6,271 nucleotides of DNA from assembly GCA_031289325.1 (NCBI GenBank), contig JAITPS010000047.1:1-6271 (forward strand). The letters run 5' to 3'. The notes under the pieces were generated by a model. That model made no database searches and was not told the origin of the DNA. It saw nothing but the letters and a program-made list of their open reading frames with translations. Below are positions 1 to 5,006 of this stretch, piece by piece (position 1 is the stretch's first letter; each line of letters opens with the position of its first letter). Origin of the DNA: Candidatus Methanovirga meridionalis (GTDB taxonomy: Archaea; Methanobacteriota; Methanobacteria; Methanobacteriales; Methanobacteriaceae). Made by a program: the position numbers and the translations under genes.

Positions 1-336
1 AAGCTTATGATAAATATACTCGTGGATATTCATGGAAAGATATTTGCAATCCATTAATAAAAATAGATTCTGGAATCAAAAATCATCCATTTCGTCCTAT
101 GTTAGCTAAAACATTTAAATGTAAACAAGAAGACTTATCTAAATCAGGTGGATATAATACAAGCTAAAATCGATGGAATTCGTGAAATTATTATTAAAAA
201 TGATAATACTGTTAATATTTATAGTAGAAGTGGTAAACTTCTCAATGATAAGTACCCACATTTATTAAATGAATTATCTGAAAAACATTTAAAAACAGAT
301 GAAATAATTATACCTGAAAAAATCAGGATACATTAA
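1..336 (+). pseudogene. ATP-dependent DNA ligase remnant, frameshifted and truncated
   Basis: Two adjoining reading frames together resemble the middle of an ATP-dependent DNA ligase, which seals nicks through a lysine-AMP intermediate. The first frame is open from position 3 to a TAA at 165-167 and contains HPFRPMLAKTF (84-116), like the (P)xxPMLA segment that precedes the adenylation domain in archaeal and eukaryotic-type ligases. The second frame, from about 148, gives QAKIDGIRE, matching ligase motif I (KxDGxR; candidate AMP-lysine codon 166-168), then IYSRSGKLL and KYPHLL, matching the motif III region. It ends at TAA 334-336, so motifs IV, V and VI are missing. Joining the frames needs one inserted or two deleted bases near 141-165. 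The 5' part lies outside the window. A GTG at 148 could start a 62-residue peptide, but it would lack most of a ligase. The family is inferred from motifs; an RNA ligase or other nucleotidyltransferase is possible. A sequencing error could explain the frameshift but not the early stop. Confidence 0.6.
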
Positions 337-358
337 CGATTATTAAAATAATTTAAAG

Positions 359-398
359 GTTTAACATTTCCAAATTCAGTTTAACATCTCCAAATTCA
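359..398. repeat. Two tandem copies of a 20-bp repeat
   Basis: The 20-bp unit GTTTAACATTTCCAAATTCA at 359-378 is repeated at 379-398 with one change (T to C in the middle). It lies 23 bp after the stop that ends the ligase remnant, so it may mark the junction where the rest of that gene was lost. The function is unknown. Confidence 0.75.
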
Positions 399-1015
399 TC
401 ATTTAACCTTAAAATAATGTTAACACAGTGATTCAAAGTTCCTTTTTTAGTTTTAAACCTTTTTTTTCATTCTTTTTGTTGTGTAAGAAGAAAACATGAT
501 TCTGCTTGGTTTACTTGTTTTTTGGCATATTTATGATCAATCATGAATTACAGTTAGTTTATTCCATTGTGAAGGATTTTATTATACTAAAAACTTTTTT
601 AAAAATTCAAGCATTAATTCCAAATCCATATACAAATTATTCAAACGGTTTAAAGCCATATAAATGTTTTTTGTTTTAAATAATGTTCAGTAGTTTTCCT
701 TTCCATTTTTTTTTAGTTGTTTTTCTTCTTTTTCATCCTCATATTTTTTTCAATGGTTCTTTGAATTTATCCTGTATGATATCATAATAGGTGTTTTATA
801 TATTTTTGATGGCTTATTATATACAGTACATCCCAACTTTTATAACTAATAAAATCAGATATATAAGATGACAGTTGGCAGAAATTTTGAAGTGGTCATT
901 TATAGTGTTAATAACCTTAATTCTGGTTAAATGGATCCATGAAGATAGGCCTCAAAAGTTAAGGGGATTACTATATATTAAAAATTAAGAAATTATAGGA
1001 AAATAAAACAAAACA

Positions 1016-1074
1016 TGAAATCCTTAAGTTGATAGCATTGGGGTCATGACAACTCTATTAACTTAAGGATTTTT
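1016..1074. repeat. Long inverted repeat (hairpin), possible mobile-element end or terminator
   Basis: Positions 1018-1035 and 1055-1072 are inverted copies of an 18-bp sequence beginning AAATCCTTAAGTT, with a single mismatch and a 19-nt loop that carries the 8-bp palindrome GTCATGAC. The right arm runs into six Ts (1070-1075), so as RNA it would look like an intrinsic terminator, but no intact gene ends nearby. The same 25-bp sequence occurs a third time at 1411-1435, which favours a repeated element such as the end of an insertion sequence or a MITE over a simple terminator. No transposase is visible. Confidence 0.75.
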
Positions 1075-1410
1075 TGTATAATTTTTAGTTATTTTCTTAT
1101 TTTCGTTTAAAAATTCTTTCTATTATTATATGGGTATTTTTTCTTTGATCTAGAGTATTTGTGAGTAAAGGTCTTATTTCATGATTTTAATATTTTTAAG
1201 AGTTTTATACAATGATTTTAAGCATTTTTGAAATTTTAAAGCTATTTTTTAAAATAAAAATTTGATTTTGATTAAATTCTTGATATCGCTCTAAAATTAG
1301 TACTAATAAAATTTATCATTAAAGATTTGAACATTACCATTACTAATTGATTAATTAATAAATAATGTGAAATTAAGTTTAATGAAGAAAAATAAAGAAA
1401 AAATAAAAAG

Positions 1411-1435
1411 AAAAATCCTTAACTTGACAGAGTTG
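1411..1435 (+). repeat. Third copy of the 25-bp hairpin-arm repeat
   Basis: This sequence begins AAAAATCCTTAACTTGACAG and ends in AGAGTTG. It matches the reverse complement of 1050-1074 at 22 of 25 positions and the forward arm 1016-1040 less well. Copies 1050-1074 and 1411-1435 therefore form inverted repeats around a 336-bp AT-rich interior without genes, a layout expected of a small non-autonomous element. I found no target-site duplication next to the ends, so a mobile origin is only a possibility. Confidence 0.6.
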
Positions 1436-1441
1436 AATTTT

Positions 1442-1468
1442 AGAGAGTGGTAAAAGTATGGACTCTCT
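1442..1468. repeat. Short hairpin with 7-bp stem
   Basis: AGAGAGT (1442-1448) pairs perfectly with ACTCTCT (1462-1468) across a 13-nt loop. It begins 6 bp after the 25-bp repeat at 1411-1435 and may belong to the same element. There is no strong T-run immediately after it, so a terminator role is doubtful. Confidence 0.4.
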
Positions 1469-1547
1469 GGAAAAATTTAGTTCTCATTTATAAATAAAAT
1501 AATAAAATGTAAAAAAGCTTATAAAAATTTATATCATAAGATGCATA

Positions 1548-1577
1548 TATAATAATAATTAAATAAAATGATTAATA
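1548..1577 (+). repeat. 30-bp direct repeat, first copy
   Basis: Positions 1548-1577 are identical over 30 bases to 1699-1728. The core is TAATTAAATAAAATGATTAA. The copies are 151 bp apart, and the second lies 25 bp before the start codon of the 98-residue gene, so the upstream region of that gene seems to have been duplicated. Both copies are low-complexity AT, which weakens but does not remove the significance of an exact 30-base match. Confidence 0.7.
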
Positions 1578-1698
1578 TATTGTTCTGTGAAATTATTTTT
1601 ATTTCTTTAAATTAAATTTAAAAGATGAATATTAATATTTGAAAAAATAATTTACAAAAATTTTTTGAATAATAAAATACATTAGTCATGCAGAACAC

Positions 1699-1728
1699 TA
1701 TAATAATAATTAAATAAAATGATTAATA
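1699..1728 (+). repeat. 30-bp direct repeat, second copy, in the leader of the 98-residue gene
   Basis: This is an exact copy of 1548-1577. It is followed by an AT-rich stretch and the likely ribosome binding site before the ATG at 1754. Just before it, CAGAACA (1691-1697) is the inverse of TGTTCTG (1581-1587), which lies just after the first copy, so the 7-bp arms sit inside the two direct repeats. The region could hold the promoter or an operator, but no clear TATA box stands out from the surrounding AT. Confidence 0.6.
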
Positions 1729-1753
1729 AATTAAATAAAAGGATAATTAGCTT

Positions 1754-2050
1754 ATGATTAAAAAAAGGAATATAAAAGAAGAAATTTTAAAAGTAGAGTT
1801 ATTAAATAGAATAAAACTCATGTTAAATGATTATAATCATGAATTTAAAGAAATTACAACCATTTCTTTATCAAATCAAGAATCATTTATAGGTAATATT
1901 AAATTATTCGATTTAAACAAATTAGATGAAGTTTTATCTAAATTGTCATCACTTTTAGATGAATATGGAAAAAACAGTCATAGTGCTGATAAAATAGAAT
2001 CTTGTTGTAGTCAAACATATTACTTAATAAGCTTTAAAGTAAATGTTTAA
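1754..2050 (+). CDS. Hypothetical 98-residue protein
   Basis: I do not recognise this protein. It is open for 98 codons, begins with ATG, and has GGA at 1741-1743, ten bases before the start, as a modest ribosome binding site. The first 25 residues are lysine-rich (MIKKRNIKEE). A likely beta strand around residues 33-42 (KEITTISLS) is followed by a leucine-rich, probably helical segment at 54-71 (LNKLDEVLSKLSSLLDEY), a CC pair at 84-85, and a final strand-like YYLISFKVNV at 89-98. There is no signal peptide or membrane segment, so it should be cytoplasmic. It stands alone: the gene upstream is a remnant more than 1.4 kb away and the next gene converges from the other strand. Codon use looks like that of its neighbours. 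Its repeat-rich setting would suit an accessory or virus-derived gene, but that is inference only. Confidence 0.7.
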   Translation: MIKKRNIKEEILKVELLNRIKLMLNDYNHEFKEITTISLSNQESFIGNIKLFDLNKLDEVLSKLSSLLDEYGKNSHSADKIESCCSQTYYLISFKVNV

Positions 2051-2068
2051 TAGAATTATGGAATTCAT

Positions 2069-2098
2069 TGAATAATAAAACAAAAATTCATTTTTTCT
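2069..2098. terminator. T-rich terminator region between convergent genes
   Basis: About 20-45 bp after the stop of the 98-residue gene, a weak 5-bp stem (TGAAT 2069-2073 with ATTCA 2086-2090) leads into TTTTTT (2091-2096). Archaeal transcription commonly stops at such T-runs. On the minus strand the same place reads as a T-rich run, so it may also end the metE-thyA transcript, although it lies about 115 bp beyond the thyA stop. Confidence 0.4.
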
Positions 2099-2211
2099 AA
2101 CCGTGTAAAACCATAGAATTTACAACATAGTTAGATCATATAAAGTTATTAAATAGCTATTGTAAAAGAGTAGAATTCCTTGCATTTTGAGGTTAAAATT
2201 TAAGAGCTTTT

Positions 2212-2886
2212 CTATAATAATTGTTCTCCTTCTTTAAAATTAACTTCATAAATATGGGCACTGATTGAATGAATTGTAATCTTTCCAAGTTCTGTATTTG
2301 TTTTTTCTGCTACATGTTGTGCTAAATAAGTTAAACCAACTACATTTGGAAACCATGCCCCATAAATATCATGTGAACGCCAAAGAGCGGTTGTATAAAG
2401 TTTATCGTCCCTAATTTTAAAATCAACTAAAATCATGCATGGAACTTCCTCGCTTTTAGAATCTAATACTTGATCCCATGTTATAGAAATAGCTCTCCTT
2501 GACTCTGGGCATTGATTCAATCTATTAATGGCTTGATTAATCTGGTCAGTATTATCAAAATGGGATCTAAGCCTATTTCCATAGGTATAAACAAAGCCAT
2601 GTCTTTCTTTACTGATGAATTGTTCACTGTATGATTTAAGTTTATCTCCACTCCAGAAATAACTTTTAGGAACCCTAATATTTAAAATATCTGATGTTTT
2701 ATTCCCTAAATTAAAAAAATCTTTTGAAGTTTTTCCTAATGGATTTTTAATTTCAACAACAACATTTAATATTTCTTTTGTTAATGATCCTCTTTCATCA
2801 TTAATCTCGCAACCTTCAACCATTATTTTCTTAACAAGTTGTTCCCAACCATCGGCTATTTCATCCACTTCAATTAATGTTGCCAT
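2212..2886 (-). CDS. thyA: Thymidylate synthase, archaeal (methanogen) type
   Basis: This 224-residue protein methylates dUMP to dTMP in the cytoplasm, the last step of thymidylate synthesis. It keeps the main active-site residues of the ThyA family: paired Arg130-Arg131, the catalytic Cys150 in EVPCMILVDF, Arg170-Ser171 and Asp173 in RSHDIYGAWFPN, Asn181, and His211/Tyr213 in SAHIYEVNF. These match Cys146, Arg166, Asp169, Asn177, His207 and Tyr209 of E. coli ThyA. At 224 residues it is shorter than the roughly 264 of the bacterial enzyme, as is usual for the methanogen subfamily, in which the one-carbon donor is thought to be a methanopterin derivative rather than folate. The start is fixed by GGTGA four bases upstream. 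The gene follows metE by 31 bp on the same strand and is probably co-transcribed with it. In Methanothermobacter I recall MTH774 (thymidylate synthase) next to MTH775 (MetE), the same pair. Confidence 0.93.
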   Translation of the reverse strand: MATLIEVDEIADGWEQLVKKIMVEGCEINDERGSLTKEILNVVVEIKNPLGKTSKDFFNLGNKTSDILNIRVPKSYFWSGDKLKSYSEQFISKERHGFVYTYGNRLRSHFDNTDQINQAINRLNQCPESRRAISITWDQVLDSKSEEVPCMILVDFKIRDDKLYTTALWRSHDIYGAWFPNVVGLTYLAQHVAEKTNTELGKITIHSISAHIYEVNFKEGEQLL

Positions 2887-2890
2887 TTAT

Positions 2891-2895
2891 TCACC
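2891..2895 (-). promoter_or_regulatory. Ribosome binding site of thyA
   Basis: On the minus strand GGTGA lies four bases before the thyA ATG (2884-2886) in the short metE-thyA spacer. It matches the GGAGGTGA-type Shine-Dalgarno consensus of methanogens and supports this start codon. It also suggests that thyA is translated independently from a shared mRNA. Confidence 0.75.
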
Positions 2896-2917
2896 TATTA
2901 ACAAAATATATTTTATG

Positions 2918-3880
2918 TTAATTATCATTTTCTAATGTTTTCATTGCTTCAACCATCACTTTTAACTTAGAAAATGCAACATTTTCTGGTAGTGTCCTCA
3001 TTCCACAATCAGGGTCAATGAAAAGATTTTCTGAGTCTAAAATAGCTAAGGCTTTATTAATTATATTAACCACTTCTTCGATGGATTCAATTTTTGTTTT
3101 TTTAGTATCAACACAACCTAAACCAATCTTAGCTAAATCATCCCCATAATCTTTAAATATATTAATATTCTCATTATTTCCAGCAAATTCAAAATCAAGA
3201 ATATCAACATTGAATTCAAGTAAATCAGAGATTATATTGTATATGACTCCACAGCTGTGCATTGAAAGAGGAACTGATATTGATTTTGAAATTATGTTGA
3301 TGGATTCTTTAGCTATTTCCATATCAACAAGACCAGTTGATAGAAATGGTTCATCAATTTGAATTATTTTAGCACCCGCATCCTCAAGAGATTTTGCTTC
3401 AAATTTTAAAATTTCTGCTAAGTCTAAAATAGCTTCCTCTTTTGTTCTATAAACATGTTTTTCTATGGTTGAGGAATGAATCATTGTGTTTGGACCAGTT
3501 ATTATTCCTTTCACACCTTTTTTTTCACTTTCTTTTTTTGATAGATTCAATTCATCTAATTTCCTATTCATTATTTTTAAAGCATATCTTAAATCATTTG
3601 CAGTTGTTGTTAAATTTTTACTTCTAAGCTTAGAACTTATTTTAGATACATTTCCTTCAATTTTATAACCAATAATATTTTTTGCAATCAATTTAATCAT
3701 GTTATCTCTTACTTGCCCATCAGAGATAATATCTACTCCTGCTTTTATTTGTTCATTTACAGCATTTTCAATGCATATTTTATATTCATCATATAACCCA
3801 AAGGAGTTTAATATTTTATTTTTTAAATTATTAGGATAGTGTTCCTTTAAGGGATAACTTCCAACAACTGTGCTTATCAT
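2918..3880 (-). CDS. metE: Core methionine synthase (cobalamin-independent MetE C-terminal type)
   Basis: This 320-residue protein transfers a methyl group to homocysteine to make methionine. It corresponds to the C-terminal, zinc-binding barrel of bacterial MetE only; the N-terminal half is absent, as is normal for archaeal enzymes such as Methanothermobacter MTH775. All four zinc ligands are visible: His208 and Cys210 in SMHSCG, Glu231 in DFEFAGN, and Cys292 in DPDCGMRTLP. Their spacing closely follows His641, Cys643, Glu665 and Cys726 of E. coli MetE. The N-terminal GSYP (7-10), SDGQVRDN (53-60), ITGPNT (127-132) and QIDEPFL (174-180) are further family motifs. For this subfamily the methyl donor is known or thought to be a methylated corrinoid (methylcobalamin in vitro), not methyl-folate. 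AGGA six bases before the ATG supports the start. It is the first gene of a likely operon with thyA; both use one-carbon units. Confidence 0.92.
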   Translation of the reverse strand: MISTVVGSYPLKEHYPNNLKNKILNSFGLYDEYKICIENAVNEQIKAGVDIISDGQVRDNMIKLIAKNIIGYKIEGNVSKISSKLRSKNLTTTANDLRYALKIMNRKLDELNLSKKESEKKGVKGIITGPNTMIHSSTIEKHVYRTKEEAILDLAEILKFEAKSLEDAGAKIIQIDEPFLSTGLVDMEIAKESINIISKSISVPLSMHSCGVIYNIISDLLEFNVDILDFEFAGNNENINIFKDYGDDLAKIGLGCVDTKKTKIESIEEVVNIINKALAILDSENLFIDPDCGMRTLPENVAFSKLKVMVEAMKTLENDN

Positions 3881-3886
3881 TAATAT

Positions 3887-3890
3887 TCCT
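3887..3890 (-). promoter_or_regulatory. Ribosome binding site of metE
   Basis: On the minus strand AGGA lies six bases before the metE ATG. It supports the 320-residue start, which places the GSYP motif at residue 7 as usual in the family. Confidence 0.5.
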
Positions 3891-3918
3891 GAGTTCCTAT
3901 AAATTTATTTCCAAACTT

Positions 3919-3930
3919 GCATAATATAAT
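3919..3930 (-). promoter_or_regulatory. Candidate TATA box of the metE-thyA operon
   Basis: Reading the minus strand, ATTATATTATGC is the best TATA-like element before metE. Transcription would begin about 25 bases downstream, near 3900, giving a leader of about 20 nt. The whole region is AT-rich, so other boxes cannot be excluded. Confidence 0.35.
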
Positions 3931-4030
3931 CATAATTTAATCAATTATAGTAACTTTGATAAAGTTTTTAAAAAATAATCTTTTTTCTTAAAAAATAATT
4001 TTTTTAAAAATAAATATTATTAAAATATAT

Positions 4031-4093
4031 TTATTTAAAGTTATTATTTAAAGTTATTTATATTAATTAAAATAAGTTTATATTAATTAAAAT
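4031..4093. repeat. Nested AT-rich tandem repeats
   Basis: TTATTTAAAGTTA occurs twice in direct tandem (4031-4043 and 4044-4056). It is followed at once by TTTATATTAATTAAAAT, also twice, at 4057-4073 and 4077-4093 (period 20). These look like slippage products in low-complexity DNA. They lie between two divergent promoters and far from either start codon. Confidence 0.65.
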
Positions 4094-4116
4094 TTAAAAT
4101 TATAGATTTTTATAAA
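4092..4116 (-). repeat. Inverted distant copy of the right-end tandem repeat unit
   Basis: Read on the minus strand, these 25 bases are identical to 6152-6176, the first complete unit of the 30-bp tandem repeat at the right end. The shared core is TATAAAAATCTATAATTTTA. The two places are 2 kb apart and flank the NMN adenylyltransferase operon in opposite orientation. Confidence 0.6.
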
Positions 4117-4159
4117 TTAATATTTGAAATTAAATAATTTAATAAAACATGATATTTTG

Positions 4160-4249
4160 AAATTTAAGAACTTTTTCATAATGAATATAATTTAATAAAA
4201 AAGATTATCATCCAAATTTTAAGAACTTTTCCAAAAGGACAATATAATT
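4160..4249 (+). repeat. Imperfect direct repeat with TTTAAGAACTTTT core
   Basis: AAATTTAAGAACTTTTTCAT (from 4160) and AAATTTTAAGAACTTTTCCA (from 4214) are related copies about 54 bp apart, each followed within 15 bp by AATATAATT. A further similar sequence, AAAATTTAAGAGCTTTTCTA, starts at 2195 and overlaps the end of thyA. The meaning is unknown; an operator, a recurrent dispersed repeat or chance in AT-rich DNA are all possible. Confidence 0.45.
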
Positions 4250-4301
4250 AAATAATTATTTAAAATACAACCATATAATTAAATAATTATTTAAAATACA
4301 A
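4242..4301. repeat. 31-bp-period duplication carrying two identical palindromes, candidate operator pair
   Basis: A 29-bp sequence is exactly repeated at 4242-4270 and 4273-4301, separated by CC. Each copy contains the perfect 16-bp palindrome TTAAATAATTATTTAA (4248-4263 and 4279-4294). Their centres are 31 bp apart, about three helical turns, so two dimeric proteins could bind on the same face of the DNA. They lie 44-90 bp upstream of the best TATA box of the NMN adenylyltransferase operon. Binding by a regulator is inference; an AT-rich palindrome can also arise by chance. Confidence 0.5.
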
Positions 4302-4337
4302 AAAGTTATTAGATTATTAATTAAAACTCATTAAATA

Positions 4338-4347
4338 TTTATATAAA
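4338..4347 (+). promoter_or_regulatory. Candidate TATA box of the NMN adenylyltransferase operon
   Basis: TTTATATAAA fits the archaeal TATA-box consensus well. Initiation about 25 bp downstream, near 4370, would give a leader of roughly 95 nt. A second candidate, CTATAAAAG at 4375-4383, would give a leader of about 60 nt. The sequence does not decide between them. Confidence 0.4.
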
Positions 4348-4465
4348 ATTAAAAATCATTATAATTAATCAAATCTATAAAAGTCAATTAAAAAAACTAA
4401 AATGTTGATTCCATACAACTTTTGAAAATTCTATCGAAACTTAAATATTAAGGTTGATGCAGATA

Positions 4466-5002
4466 ATGAAATATGAAAACTTAAAAGAAAAGCGAGGGAT
4501 ATTAATTGGAAGAATGCAACCTTTACATAATGGTCATATTCAAGTTATTAAAGATGCATTTAAAGAAGTTGATGAACTTATTATTGGAATTGGCAGTGCT
4601 CAAATAAGTCACACTATTGAAAACCCGTTCACGGCTGGTGAAAGAATTTTAATGATTAAAAAGACTTTAACTGAACATGGTATTAAAGGAGATAAACACT
4701 ACATAATCCCAATAACAGATATTATGAATAATTCTGTATGGGTATCTCATGTGGAAATGTTAACACCATACTTTAATAAAGTTTTCAGTGGTAATTCATT
4801 AGTACAACGATTATTCACTGAAGCAGGTTATAAAATAAATGAACATATCCCATTTAATAGAAGGATTTTATCTGGAACAAAAATTAGGGACTTGATGATT
4901 AATGATGGAAAATGGGAAGATTTAGTTTCTAAATCTACTGTTGAAATTATTAGAAAAATAAATGGTATTGAAAGATTAAAACATATTTCTCTAAAAGAGT
5001 AG
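4466..5002 (+). CDS. Nicotinamide-nucleotide adenylyltransferase, archaeal type
   Basis: This enzyme joins NMN and ATP to form NAD and pyrophosphate, the last common step of NAD synthesis, in the cytoplasm. From the ATG at 4466 it has 178 residues, the usual size of archaeal NMN adenylyltransferases. The nucleotidyltransferase signature GRMQPLHNGH spans residues 15-24, with the HxGH motif at 21-24, and the C-terminal ATP-binding motif SGTKIRDLM, equivalent to (I)SSTxxR, is at 136-144. ENPFTAGERILMI (52-64) is another family hallmark. The reading frame is open further upstream, with TTG at 4454 and ATG at 4457. I prefer 4466 because AGGTTGAT (4451-4458) then serves as the ribosome binding site and the protein starts ten residues before RGILIGRMQP. 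The next gene follows after 4 bp and is almost surely in the same operon. Confidence 0.93.
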   Translation: MKYENLKEKRGILIGRMQPLHNGHIQVIKDAFKEVDELIIGIGSAQISHTIENPFTAGERILMIKKTLTEHGIKGDKHYIIPITDIMNNSVWVSHVEMLTPYFNKVFSGNSLVQRLFTEAGYKINEHIPFNRRILSGTKIRDLMINDGKWEDLVSKSTVEIIRKINGIERLKHISLKE

Positions 5003-5006
5003 AATA

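Larger units (their letters stand above)
337..1753. other. Long AT-rich spacer without a convincing gene
   Basis: This stretch of about 1.4 kb has stops in all six frames and no reading frame long enough to support a gene. It is strongly AT-rich, with many T-runs on the plus strand at 445-480 and 700-760. The minus strand of roughly 430-840 gives broken protein-like pieces, for example DHKYAKKQVNQAESCFLLTQ near 475-537, which could come from a decayed gene on that strand. I cannot assign a family. The clear structures inside are the repeats listed separately: 359-398, 1016-1074, 1411-1435, 1442-1468, 1548-1577 and 1699-1728. I saw no tRNA-like or GC-rich structured RNA. Confidence 0.6.
3881..4465. 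other. Divergent intergenic region rich in repeats
   Basis: These 585 bp separate the minus-strand metE-thyA operon from the plus-strand NMN adenylyltransferase operon and must hold both promoters. There is no gene in it. Base composition is almost wholly A and T between 3960 and 4400. Within it lie tandem 13-bp and 20-bp-period repeats (4031-4093), an inverted copy of the repeat found at the right end of the window (4092-4116), a TTTAAGAACTTTT motif twice (4160-4249) and a 31-bp-period duplication with two palindromes (4242-4301). Such density of repeats suggests slippage-prone or regulatory DNA. Confidence 0.7.

Noticed and set aside
1..6. HindIII site AAGCTT at the first base, suggesting a cloned restriction fragment
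   Set aside because: Another AAGCTT occurs at about 1515 and the right end is not such a site, so this says nothing firm about the origin of the sequence.
868..930. Plus-strand 20-codon frame beginning MTVGRNFEVV
   Set aside because: It is too short and has no ribosome binding site or neighbour to support it.
430..1074. Insertion-sequence transposase on the minus strand
   Set aside because: I tried to join the broken frames but saw no recognisable DDE or other transposase motif, so no element is called.
3442..3668. Plus-strand reading frames of about 60 codons inside metE
   Set aside because: They lie opposite the well-supported metE gene, are rich in Phe, Leu and Ser as expected of antisense frames, and lack ribosome binding sites.
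4454..4465. TTG (4454) or ATG (4457) as start of the NMN adenylyltransferase
   Set aside because: These starts overlap or crowd the AGGTTGAT ribosome binding site; ATG 4466 has better spacing.
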